From NCBI GenBank assembly GCA_025765615.1, contig JAIVFJ010000219.1:1-64000 (forward strand): a DNA stretch of 64,000 nt, written 5' to 3'. A program made the translations under genes and the position numbers. Within the stretch, counting starts at the first letter, position 1. Every line of letters begins with the position of its first letter. The notes below the pieces were generated by a model. It saw only the letters and a list, made by a program, of their open reading frames with translations, ran no database searches and was not told where the DNA came from. Positions 34,643 to 45,697 of this stretch are shown one piece after another. Source of the stretch: Zopfochytrium polystomum (Eukaryota > Chytridiomycota > Chytridiomycetes > Chytridiales > Chytridiaceae).

Positions 34643-36099
34643 CTAAATCCTGAAGACTTGCCCGCTCGGCCGGTGATCGTCTTCCATCTGTCGCAACGTC
34701 ACTCCGGCCTCGTCGAACAAAGACCGAGTATAAGTGTCCATTGCGCCATATGACAATAGGTACACAACCTCCTGCACACCCGCCTGAACAATCTTTTTGG
34801 CACATCCGATGCACTATCACAAGGAGAATTTGAGTCAACCCGCCGCGAAAGGAAGATGACCATAAAATTTTGTAAGGAAGGGGGATTCACTCTTACAGGG
34901 CAAGTGTTGCAGTACAGTATGCTCGCTCCGTCTCCCGCAATTCGCTCGCGGCCCGATTCCAGCAAGGCGTTCTGGTTTTTTTGAAGACCCACGATGGCGG
35001 TTAGAGGTGAATGCCACTGACGATCATACCGAGGAGATGAAGCAAAAAGGATTTCACTCTCTCTCTCCCCACATTCCTCGCGAACGGTGCACCTCCCCAA
35101 TCGTCGTACCTCTTCCGCATGCAAACACCAGCACTCGTCCAGCTTCTCGCCCCTGCCCGCGCCGCCGGCGCACCGCCTGCACCCGCCCTCGCTGCAGTTC
35201 CGAATGCCGCGCGGGGTTCCGTTGTATCCGGTGGCAATCACCCTGCGGTCGCGGGTGATGACGCAGCCGACGCGGCGCTTGAGGCAGTTGCTGCGCGACG
35301 CGGCGAGGTTGCAGAGGCGCATGAAGTAGAGGTCCCACGACGGGCGGAGGCGAGTGGGGTTGGTGACGTCGATGGCGGCGAGGCGGGCGTGGAGCTGCGA
35401 CTTCCAGTCGGCGGGGATCGGGCTGCCGCTATTCGTTGCCAGGAGAGTCAGATCGGCTTGGCGCATGAGCTCGTACAGTGAAATAAAGTTGCCGTCGGCG
35501 TGATCCTCGCTGAACCCGCCATCGTCGCCGTCAGTCCGCGGCGCCCCCGTCGCCGCCGCTGCGGGTGGTGATCCGTAGAGAGCCGCTTCGTCCACGGCCA
35601 GGAACGCGGCCGCGTCCGAGTCGCTGGCGGGCGCTCGCCGGCGAAGGCGCCAGCGGGCGAGGCGTACGGAGAAGGGGGCGTCGACAGCCACGAGCAGCGA
35701 AAACGGGCGGCGGCGCACCTCGAGGAGCTCGGCGCGGGTCAGCGAGGGCGCTGGTGGGCCGCCGTCCCTGGCGGCGGCGGCGGCGGCCGTGTCCGAATCG
35801 CGATGCGGCGGAGAGGGGGGCCAGGTCAGGACAAAATTTGCCTGGTGGTGGGCGGTGGCATAGGCGACGACCTGCTCGACGGAGGCAAACCTGAGCGGCG
35901 CCGAGTTTGAATCGGTCGGCCGCGTCGACGTGTTGTCGTCGACTGGTGGAGCGGCGGAAGCGGAGGAGAAGGAGGAGGACGAGGAGGCCGCGCCGGGAGG
36001 AGCGAGGAGGAGGATGCGTCGGAAAGAGTGTTGGGAGACGAGAAAGTCGGCGATGGTGGCCTTGCCGGCGCACGGCGGCCCGACGAGGTAAACGAGCAT
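34643..36099 (-). CDS. DCD1: Deoxycytidylate deaminase with N-terminal P-loop domain (Dcd1-like)
   Basis: The ATG at 36099 opens with a P-loop, MLVYLVGPPCAGKATIADFL, as in fungal Dcd1 proteins. An Ala/Pro/Asp-rich middle follows. The deaminase domain has KRRVGCVITRDRRVIATGYNG, TPRGIRNCSEGGCRRC, the zinc/proton-shuttle motif HAEE-N across an intron, and CPCIGC across the next intron, giving one His and two Cys ligands. Yeast Dcd1 converts dCMP to dUMP for thymidylate synthesis and is allosterically regulated by dCTP/dTTP; this role is inferred. The last residues are PSGQVFRI, stop at 34643, only 117 bp upstream of the RFWD3-like start on the same strand. The middle region contains several Ala/Asp runs that differ from the compact yeast protein. 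Confidence 0.9.
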
Positions 36100-36649
36100 C
36101 CAGGAGTGAATGAATTGGGGGCTGAGGCGGGATGGTCCGGACACGTCTTGTCATGTCCGAGACGGGTGCAGGGTCAATGAAGGGGGGAAAACGGCCAACG
36201 TCTTTTTCCCGAGACTGACAGACAGACAGACAGACAGAAGGAGATAGATTATTGCGGCCAAAAAAACAAACAATAAATGATTTGCAGCAAGACAACAACG
36301 AAGATAGACAGACAGACAGACAGGCAGACAGACAACGTGGCAAACTGAAGAAGAAAAGAAAGAAAGAAGGAAGTGGAGCGCACAGTCACAGAAGAGGCGA
36401 GGGCGACAAATGTAAATTGCGACAGTGGCCAATGCAAGCTTGAGCTGCAGTGCGGCGAGCAGGAGAGCCAGACAGATAGACAGACAGACAGACAGGCAAG
36501 CAGCCCAAGCCTTCCTTGACTCAGAAGAAGAAGAAAGAAAGGAAAAGTTTTCGCTGAATTTCCCACCCAACAAAGGCTCTCCAACCCACCCAAACCACCC
36601 ACCACCCCACCCACCCACCCACCCGGCTCGGCCCGGCCTTCGTTTGTGC
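36100..36649. promoter_or_regulatory. Divergent intergenic region with (CAGA)n repeats
   Basis: A 550-bp region between two divergent starts. It contains three separate CAGA/GACA tetranucleotide arrays (about 36218-36239, 36305-36333 and 36471-36498) and a CCCAC-rich stretch (36590-36622) just before the plus-strand ATG. Promoter function is inferred from position only. Confidence 0.45.
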
Positions 36650-37873
36650 ATGACCACCACCTCAGCGCCGACCATGAGCACCACCACCAGCAGGACCACG
36701 CCGTCGGTAGCCACCCCGCTTCCATCTCACCCACTACCACTACCACCACCACCACCACCACCACCTCAGCAGTCGTTGTCGTTGTCGTCGTCGTCGTCGT
36801 CATTGGCTCCTCCAGTAGCCGCACTTCACCACCATCAACCCCACGATCACTCGGTCGAGCTGGACAAGCTCATGCGGTCCATGCATGAGCTCGCCAACGA
36901 CCTCGGCATCCATCTTCCAGAGCTGCACTCGGCAGGTCCCGTCGCAACCTTGCGGCACTCCTCCTCGCTGTACGCTCTGCCACCCAGCGGGCCGTCTGTC
37001 GCTGCTGCTACTTCCGCCGACGTCGCAATGCTCTCCTCTGCGTCTTCGGCGTCGTCCTCCTCCACCGTTGCTCAGCCCATGTCCGCGTTCTTCCCGTCCC
37101 ACTGGCACCGCCGACCGTCTTTTGCGACGGCTGGCAGCAGCCCGAGCGGGAAGCACCGGTTCAGCATGTTTTCGTCGATGCGCTCCGCAACTGACTCTCC
37201 GCACCCGGCGCAGCTTGGCCCGACGTCCACCATGAACTTTCCCTTAAAACCCCCTCCCAGCGGGCCTATTCCGCCAATCCCGCTCGCTGCGCGACCCCCG
37301 CATCGCACCAGAGCTGAAAGCACCCCCGCTCAAGGCAAAGTGGCGAATGAAACACCGGAGACGAACGGTCGTGGCTTCGTCGCCTGTCCCTCCTGTGACT
37401 GCGGACATGATGGTTCTGTCAGACTTGGCTGCCACAAGGAAAGGCAGCGGCCTGACAACGGACCTTTAAACTACCCGCTCCGAGCCCCCACTACCACTCA
37501 ATGTCCAAGTTCGTTCGTTCCCTTCTCCTTTTTTTCCCCAAAGTCTATGGTCGTAACTTGCCCTGCACTCCATCGTTTTGTCTTCCGTCAGCTTGAAAAA
37601 ACCCAATCCCTCGAGGTGGGATGCACTTTGCCCCACTCTTTACTCACTCACCACTCAACCCACTTGGTATCCAGCATCTGCATCGTTCCCATTCTCCGTT
37701 TTATTGCAATGCATTTGGGAGATTCATGCATCCCTCCCCCGCCCACACCCCGTCCCCTTCTCTTCCTATTAGTGGGGAAGGGGGCTTTTCTTTCTCTGAT
37801 TTTTTTTTTCTTTCTGCGTCTACTCTTGAAGCGAAGTACTAGTAAAGAACTAAATAGAGCAAATGTGTTTTGA
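36650..37873 (+). CDS. Low-complexity hypothetical protein
   Basis: The ATG at 36650 opens a frame starting MTTTSAPTMSTTTSR, then Pro-, Ser- and His-rich sequence. A short ordered-looking segment, SVELDKLMRSMHELANDLGIHLPEL, is the only candidate helix. Ser/Pro-rich sequence follows to about 37330. The frame stays open to a TGA at 37871, but after 37440 the translation looks like untranslated sequence. An intron from 37337 to 37421 would instead end the protein near 37455. The family is not recognised. Confidence 0.4.
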   Translation: MTTTSAPTMSTTTSRTTPSVATPLPSHPLPLPPPPPPPPQQSLSLSSSSSSLAPPVAALHHHQPHDHSVELDKLMRSMHELANDLGIHLPELHSAGPVATLRHSSSLYALPPSGPSVAAATSADVAMLSSASSASSSSTVAQPMSAFFPSHWHRRPSFATAGSSPSGKHRFSMFSSMRSATDSPHPAQLGPTSTMNFPLKPPPSGPIPPIPLAARPPHRTRAESTPAQGKVANETPETNGRGFVACPSCDCGHDGSVRLGCHKERQRPDNGPLNYPLRAPTTTQCPSSFVPFSFFSPKSMVVTCPALHRFVFRQLEKTQSLEVGCTLPHSLLTHHSTHLVSSICIVPILRFIAMHLGDSCIPPPPTPRPLLFLLVGKGAFLSLIFFFFLRLLLKRSTSKELNRANVF

Positions 37874-38559
37874 GTATACGCTTTCGAAGGAACACAGGTT
37901 TGGTATGGTCTCGGATGAAGGATGGCTGAATGACAGTCCGTGAGATGGCGGGACTGATGAGGGGCTGGGGGATGCCTTTTCAAATTTCTGCCGAAGGTTT
38001 TGTGTGCGGCAATACAAAGTATCACGTGGTTTGCCGAGGAGGGGGGTGCGGAACAGCGGCGCAGCGGCACAGCATGCACATGAGCATGTCCCCCGGCCAG
38101 GCCGCTCAAACCGCTCGCTCACGCCAACCAACACACAGGCTTTTTGTTTGTTTTTTGATTGTTGTTTCCATCACTGAGTTTTTCTGTGGGAAAAAACGTT
38201 ATTGCAATTGGAACACTGACCCCTCTGTGTGCCGGATGTCTTGGCTGGCACGCTGTTGTCAACTTATTGGCAGAGACCAACGCAAAGTGCCCCAAGATGC
38301 TTCAGCAGACCCTTCCCCTCTCTCATTCTTCCCAGCAAACAATGGAAAACTGAAGAAACATTCAATTCGGAGTCGAGTCTCTTGTGACACTATGCTCTAT
38401 TATTGTCTGGATCCTTGGGGTTGCAACTGACCGTTTTTGGTGGTGAGAATTCTTTTCCTCCTTCGGTTGTAAAAAACCAAAAAAGCGGTTGACAGATTTC
38501 GACTTTTTGGTCCATGTCACTGCCGTGTTTTTGTTTAGAATCAGTTGGCTAACCCATTG

Positions 38560-38599
<40 letters not shown>

Positions 38600-38693
38600 T
38601 CGAACGATTTTATTTATCAAGGGACAACTTGAACAATAAGAAGAAGAAGAAGAAGAACAAGAAAAACGCAGTCGTGTAGATAGGAACATTGAA
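37874..38693. other. Convergent 3' flanks with (CA)n repeat
   Basis: No gene is supported. It contains a CA repeat (about 38562-38598) and an AAG-rich stretch (38639-38665) just beyond the stop of the giant Gly-rich gene. The rest is mixed sequence with short frames only. Confidence 0.5.
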
Positions 38694-41600
38694 TCAAACT
38701 GTCGGTTGGTAGTCCCAAACCTGCACAAGCGCCCAGTGAGGTGGCCCCACGGCTCCCGGTGGTGGAAGAGCGCTGCCAGCTGCTGGTGCAGCTACAGCTG
38801 CTGCGGCTGCGGAGTAGGATGCGGCGGCGGATGCTGCCTGAGCGAGAGGCTCGCCGACAGCTCTCGCTGCAACGACCGCCAGACCACCGCTGTGCGGTCG
38901 TCGACGAGCGACCGCCCCACCGGCTACTGCTGCTGCTAATTGTGGCACTGCTGCCGACGCCGTCGCCATCCCGGGCATCCCGCCACCGCCACCGCCTTGC
39001 CCACCCACCACCATCATCATGGGATCTGCTGCCGCAGCACCCGCCGGCGCTCCTTGCCCAGAAGGGCCGACAATCCCTCCCGCGCCGCCAGCGCTGGCGG
39101 CAGCGGCCAGCTGCTGCTGCTGCTGCTGGTGCTGAGACCCTTGGCGGTGCTGGCCTTTTTGGTGCTTCTGCCTTCGGTACACGCCGCCCCCGGCGCCACC
39201 GCCGTAGCCGTTCGGGTCGGCGCCGCCGCCCCCGGCATAGCCGCTGCTCCCGCCAGGCCCGGGTGCGCCCCCTATATACCCTCCTCCTTCTCCTCCTGCT
39301 ACTCCTCCTGCTCCGGCCATGCCGGCGCTCTGGTCGGGGCCAGCGGCGGCAGCGGCACCGTACGCGCCGTTCGGATCTGCGGCCGCCGACGCGAAGCCGC
39401 CGCCGTTGGCGTCCATACCACCCTGGCCGGCTGCGCCATTCGGGTCGGCTGCCCCGAAGCCACCACCGCCCGCGCCGCCGACGGCATTGGGATCCATTCC
39501 GCCCTGGCCGGGGGCGCCATACATCCCCGCATCTCCACCAAACCCGCCGCCGTTGGGGTCGGCGCCCATCGGAGCAGCCGCGCCGCCTCCATCGCCGCCG
39601 CCTCCACCGCCGTTTGGATCCGTGCCTCCGTAGCTGCCGTTCGGGTCCATGCCGCCGTTCGCGGGACCGCCCATGCCGCCGCCGTTCATGCCGCCGCCGT
39701 TGGGGTCGACGCCTGCGTACCCGCCGTTTGGGTCCATGCCACCGTTCGCGGGACCGCCCATGCCGCCGCCGTTCATGCCCCCACCGTTCATGTCGCCGGC
39801 GTTGGGAACGCCTCCGTACCCGCCGTTCGGGTCCATGCCGCCCCCGACGTTCATGGCACCGCTTGGGTCCGCGCCTCCGTAGCCGCCATTCATGGCACCG
39901 TTGGGGTCGAAACCTCCGCTCATGCCGCCGTTGGGGTCTACGCCGCCGTAGCCGCCACCGTTTACGGCGCCATTCGGATCAGCGCCTCCATAAACGCCGT
40001 TCATCCCTCCGTTCGGATCAGCGCCTCCGTACCCCCCATTAGGATCAGCACCTGCGAAGCCGCCATTCATGCCGCCGTTCATGCCGCCGTTCGGGTCAGC
40101 GCCTCCGTAACCGCCGTTCGCGGCCCCGATCATGCCGCCGTTTGGATCTGCGCCTCCATAGGCGCCATTCATGCCACCGGCGTTCGGGTCAACCCCTCCG
40201 TAACCGCCGTTCATGCCACCGTTCGGGTCAGCACCCCCGTTCATGGCACCGCTATTCGGGTCCATTCCTCCGCCGTAGGCGCCATTCGGGTCTACGGCAG
40301 CCGCCCCGTAGACACCATTGGGGTCCATGCCACCTCCTGCACCAAGCATGGCTCCTCGAGCGTGCTCGCCGTTGGGGGATGGCCCGATGAAGCCGCCAGC
40401 GTTCGGGTCTCCCCCGCCGTGCTGCGCATTCGGATCTACTGCGCCGTACTGCCCCGCCGGATCTGCCCCGCCGTACGCACCTTGAGCAGCGGCGCCGAAC
40501 TGCGCGCTGGGATCTGCCATACCACCGCCCTGACCGCCATTCGGGTCGGCACCACCGTATCCATTCATACCAGCCATCCCGCCCTGCCCTTGCATCCCGT
40601 AGCCGCCGTTCGGGTCTCCGTACCTGGCGCCGCCGTTGGGGTCCATACCGCCAAAGCCCTGCTGACCCTGATCGCCCGGCTGGCCGTAAGCGCCGTTCGG
40701 GTCCGCGTAACCTCCGTTGTATGGACCGCCGCCATTGGGGTCTGCTCCGCCAAAGCCGCCTTGCTGATACGCGGCACCGGCGGGAAGGCCCTGTTGCCCA
40801 AAGGCACCGTTGGGGTCTCCATAACCGCCGCCATTTGGGTCCATGCCACCGCTTGGGCCTGCTCCAGCACCGCCACCAAACTGACTGGGGTCGCCGGGGC
40901 CACCACCATTCTGGTCCATGCTGCCACTTGGAACACCGCGGAGCCCACCGACTCCGCGAGAGGCACCACCTTTACGGTGGCGATGGTGGCCCTGGCTGGC
41001 ACTGGGACCAAGGTAACCGCCGTTCGGGTCGAAGCCGCCCTCACCGCCGCCTGGTCCGCCTGGCCCGACTGGACCGCCCGGTCCGCCTCCAAAAGCCGCG
41101 TTGGGGTCCGGTGCACCGCCGGCATACCCGCCGTTCGGGTCGAAACCTCCAGCGAGAGGTCCGCCGCCAGCGCCGTTTCCAGCATTCATCATGCTAGCTC
41201 CGATTGCGTCGTAGAAAGCGCCAGGGTCAGACTCGCTCATGGCGTTGGGGTCCTGGCCACCGTAACCGCCGCCGTAACCACCACCGCCGCCGTTGGGGTC
41301 TTGTCCTGCGCCGCCACCACCGCCGTTCTGGTCTTGGTAGCCGCCGTTCGGATAAGCACCTCCACCAGGACCGATAAACCCGCCGTTGGGGTCTTGGCCG
41401 CCGAAACCGCCTGGATTGCCCCCAAAGCCGCCGCCGTTGGGGTCGAAGCTGCCGCCATTGGGGTCAGGGCCTTGTCCACCTCCGGCGCCACCGCCATAAG
41501 GGTCTCCTCCACCTCCTCCCCCTGCTCCTCCATATGGGTCAGCACCGCCGCCACCACTTCCCATTCCGCCCGCCATCCCACCCATATCCGGGCCGCCGCC

Positions 41601-44600
41601 GCCCATTCCACCACCGAAGCCTCCCATTGCAGCACCTCGGGCAGTGCCCCCGCCGCCGCCACCTCCCATTCCCATGTCCATACCCCCCATCCCTCCACCC
41701 CCGCCGGGACCGCCATCCATGCCACCGCCCATGCCACCACCGCCCATGCCGCCTCCCATCCCGCCCCCTCCCATGCCTGGATCACCACCGGGACCGCCGA
41801 AACCGCCACCGCCACTCATATCCCCACCTCCCATTCCACCCCTCATATCGCCACCGCCCATTCCACCGCCCATTCCACCGCCCATTCCACCGCCCATTCC
41901 ACCATCTCCTGGGCCGCCCATGCCACCTGGATCGCCAACTCCTCCGCCGCCCATTCCGCCGCCACCCATACCGCCGGCGCCCATACCACCGCCTCCACCC
42001 ATATCGCCTCCCATGCCACCTCCCATGCCGCCGCTCGGATCGCCGCCCATGCCACCGCCCATGCCACCGCCTGCTCCTCCCATATCTCCACCGCCTCCAG
42101 GGCCGCCACCCATTCCGCCACCGCCCATGCCACCGCTGGGGTCGCCCCCGCCTCCACCACCTCCCATACCTCCGCCAGGACCGCCGCCCATGCCACCACC
42201 GCCCATGCCACCGCCCGCATCGGCCCCCGCCTCCACCGCCACCACCTCCCATACCTCCACCAGGACCGCCGCCCATGCCACCGCCGGGATCGCCCCCGCC
42301 TCCTCCACCACCAGGCGGACCTCCACCGCCGCCTCCTGGATCGCCGCCGCCACCGCCACCAGGCGGGCCGCCTCCACCGGCCCCGGGATCCCCGCCGCCG
42401 CCACCAGGAGGACCACCACCCCCGCCCCCTGGGTCCCCGCCACCGCCAGGAGCACCGCCGCCGCCGCCGCCGCCTCCTGGATCCGCGCCGCCTCCGGGAG
42501 GACCTCCACCACCGCCGCCTGCATCGCCACCCCCACCACCACCAGGCGGTCCGCCTCCACCACCTCCTGGATCGCCGCCGCCGCCACCGGGGGGACCCCC
42601 GCCGCCGCCGGCACCACCCCCAGGGTCTCCGCCGTCGCCACCGCCGGCAGCCATGCCGGCAGCCGCGCCGGCAGCAAGGCCGGCCGCAGCACCCAACCCG
42701 GCCGCTGCGGCCAGTCCTTTACCCTTACCACCCTTCCCTTTCCGCTTCCCCTTGCCCTTCCCCTTCCCCCTGCCCTTGCCCCTTCCCTTCCCCTTGCCTC
42801 TCCCCTTCCCTTTCCCACCTCCCTTGCCCCTTCCGCGTCCGCGCCCCCCGCCTCGCCCCCTCCCTCGCCCCTTGCCCCCTCCCCGGCCCCTTCCCCTCCC
42901 CTTCCCCCTCCCACCGCGGCCCCTCCCACCCCCACCGCGGCCCAAGCCCCTCGCCTTGCGATCCATCTTCCGAATCTTCTTCTGAATCTTCTTCATCTCC
43001 TTCTTCATCATCCTGCCGACCTTGCCGTCGCTCAGCTTGCCCTGCGCGCGCAGCTTCTCCATCTTGCTTCGCATCTTGCCGAGCGACCTCTGGACCATCT
43101 TGCTGGCTTTGTGGCGGAGCCGCGCGGAGGGAAGCCGGTCGGCTTTGGCGAGCGCGCGCGAGACCGCGCCGACCATTTTGCCGGACTGAGCGCCGCCTGG
43201 GCCAGCGCCGCCGGGGCCGCCGGCGACGCCGCGCAGCGCGCCGTGCACGAGCTTGGCGGCTTTTTTCTCGAGCTTGGCTGGGGGCGTTTGGTGGTGGTGG
43301 TGGTGCTTGTCGCCGCCGCCCTGCTTGTCGTGCTTGTCGTGCTTGTCGTGCTTGTCGTGTTTATCGTGTTTGCCGTGGTCGTCGTGTTTATCGTGCTTGT
43401 CGTGCTTGCCGTGTTTCCCCGGGTCCCCGCCGGCGCCTGGTAAAAAAAAGATAAAAATAAAAATAAAAATAGATCCGTGTTAGTGTCATTTTGGCGAGTG
43501 GGTCGGGAAGGGAGTCGAAAGTCTTCATTCTTCTTGGGCGGGGTGGTTGGTTCCCTCTTCTTCTCTCTTTGACTCACCAAACATTCCGGGTGGCATTCCA
43601 GCTGGAGAAAATGTACCAAAAACCGAGCAGCGATTAGGAGGAACTCGATAAAATAATGACACAACACGCACAGAACATAAAGCAAAAAATTCCTACCTGC
43701 AGCTCCGCCTCTCGCGTTCGCCGCGGGGATCCCCGCCACGGTGGCGCCGGGCGGCGGAACGGCCGGACTCGTCATCCCCGGCTGGAGCGGGGGCGAGCCT
43801 GGCGGCGGCTGCTGCGGCTGCGGCGAGCCGGGCGGCTGCGGGGCGTGGTGGTCGTCGTGGTGGCCGTGGTGCTTGTCGGCAGCAGCAGCGTTAGCGGCCG
43901 GGGCGCCGCCGCCGGGCAGCGCGGGGTTCGGCTGCTGCGCCGGGGTCTGCGGCATGAAGACGGCGGGGCGCGGGGCCGACGTCGGCGGCGGCGGCGGCGG
44001 CGGAGGGGGTGGAGGCGGGGCTGCGCCGGCGGGCTTTGGCGCCTTGCGGCGGTCGAGGTGGACCATTGCGGCAACGGCGGCGGCGGGGGCCGACTGGTCG
44101 TCGTCGTCGGCGACGTCGCGGGGTGGCAGGAGCAGCAGCGGCGACGCGGGTGTTGACCCGAACGCAGCAGAGGCGGCTGATGCGGCGAGATACGGCGGCG
44201 AGAGGGGTCCGGCTGCTGCTGCTGCTGCTGCGGCGGCGGCGGCGGCGGCGAGCGGGTCGCTTGCCGCGGGGAGCGCAGGGGCTGGTGCCGACCGGTTCGA
44301 AAAGCGGCCGCCGTCGCCGCTGAGGGCGGCGGGTGCCAGCGCGGAGTGGGCGGGGCAAGCGGCGAGTGCGAGCGCCGTGACGAGGGCGGCGGCAGCGAGG
44401 AGGGCGGCGGACCGGTTCTTGTGGCGCCACCGCGGCTGGGTCCGAGGAGGATTAGTGGGGCGGACGTGGGAGGGGTTGCATGGTAATGATGGTTGTGGTG
44501 GTGGTGGGGCGGTGGTGGTGGTGGTGGTTGGAAACCCATTTGGCCGATCATGGGAGTCAATGAAGGGCGCTGGGCTCTGGCCGCGGCGGCGGCCGTCTCC

Positions 44601-44606
44601 CCTCAT
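38694..44606 (-). CDS. Giant Gly-rich DPN-repeat protein, signal-anchored
   Basis: Translation from the ATG at 44606 gives about 1,900 residues. Order: Pro/Thr-rich start; a basic-hydrophobic segment (WRHKNRSAALLAAAALVTALALAAC) that fits a signal peptide or anchor; Ala/Pro-rich stretch; a 24-nt exon (43578-43601); a KHDKHD array; a Lys-rich amphipathic helix region (KMVGAVSRALAKADRLPSAR, then KKEMKKIQKKIRKMDRKARG); GRGKG-rich basic block; (GGGGGPPGGGGGDP) blocks; GGM-rich blocks; then about 39 DPN motifs by my count, in units such as GGADPNGGMNGGYGG. The tail is Gln/Ala-rich. One base must be dropped in the C5 run at 42224-42228 to keep the Gly-rich frame. No family is recognised. A secreted wall, adhesive or extracellular-matrix protein is an inference from composition. 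Confidence 0.68.
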
Positions 44607-44691
44607 TCACAACAACAACCACCCTGAGATTCGGCGGGGTCCCCAATCGACCCCCTCGACCACCCTCCCCCGTCAAGTGTTGCTGCTGTTA

Positions 44692-44722
<31 letters not shown>

Positions 44723-45251
44723 AGATGATCGAGGATTGCTAAGGAGCGCCTGTTGCAGGTGCGATGCCGAGGGAGTGAGCGAGTGCGTGCGATCACGACG
44801 GAAGGTAGGTGGAGTGAGGCGGGGAGCGTGCGGCCGAGTCAAGGGACGGAAGGCGTAGACGATGATTGATGGTTCGAAGCAAAAAGTAAAGAGCAGAATC
44901 AGCAGCGAATTCGCGCGGGCGCAGTCCACAACACAACAACCAATCCCCTTTCCAAGTTTGGGCGAAGGCCGAGACAGACAGACAGGCAGACAGACGGGAA
45001 GAGTCCAGAGATGAGAAAGTGTCTGCTTATTTTATTGCCACGCAAGGTTTGTCTGTCTGTCTGCTGGTACTGTACCTCTCTCTCTCTCCGTCACTTTAAA
45101 TTTCTCTCTCTCTCCATCACTGATCCTATTTCTCTCCGTCGTCGGTTATGCGGCACATGCCTTTACTTTTGGGCTGAGCCTGACCGAAATCGAGAAAGAA
45201 GGAGAGGAAGAGAGAGGGAGAGAGAGGGAGAGAGAGGGAGAGAGGGAGAGA

Positions 45252-45289
<38 letters not shown>

Positions 45290-45697
45290 TGAGACACCTT
45301 TCCCTCCACGGCGCTCCAATCAACAACTGGCACAGCCAATTGGGGAAAAAAAAAGAAAAGAAAAAAAAAAAAAGAAAATAAGAAATAAAGTGCCTCCCGT
45401 TTCTCCCTTTTGGCGGTCCTTCGCTTCCGTTCCCGCAATGCCGCCCATCTGTATTCCGAGTCTTGCCGCGTATGATATTTTCGGCACACTGAGCTGCAGC
45501 ACACACCGCCTGCCAACACGCTGCGCGACGATCCTTTCCATTGAAGCAAAATATAAGTCGATCACAAAAGGGCGCGATACAAGGATCCGTGAAACGTGCA
45601 GCAAAGAGGATTTTTTGCTCTCTTTTTCTTCAAACAATACTCTCTTCGCGCTGCTCTCATTATACATCCTTACAGGCAATTTCGTTGAAGCTGGACC
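44607..45697. other. Upstream region of giant gene with CTG, CAGA and GA repeats
   Basis: No gene is supported in this 1.1 kb. It holds a (CTG)n tract (about 44700-44721), CAGA/TCTG arrays (44972-44996 and 45051-45064), a (GA/GGGA)n microsatellite (about 45195-45288) and A-rich tracts near 45348-45390. It should include the promoter of the minus-strand giant gene and the 3' region of EB1. Confidence 0.6.

Noticed and set aside
38940..43454. A 1504-residue plus-strand frame opposite the giant gene
   Set aside because: It is the antisense of a GC-rich Gly-codon repeat, giving Arg/His/Pro strings; the minus strand has ordered blocks, splice sites and a signal-like segment.
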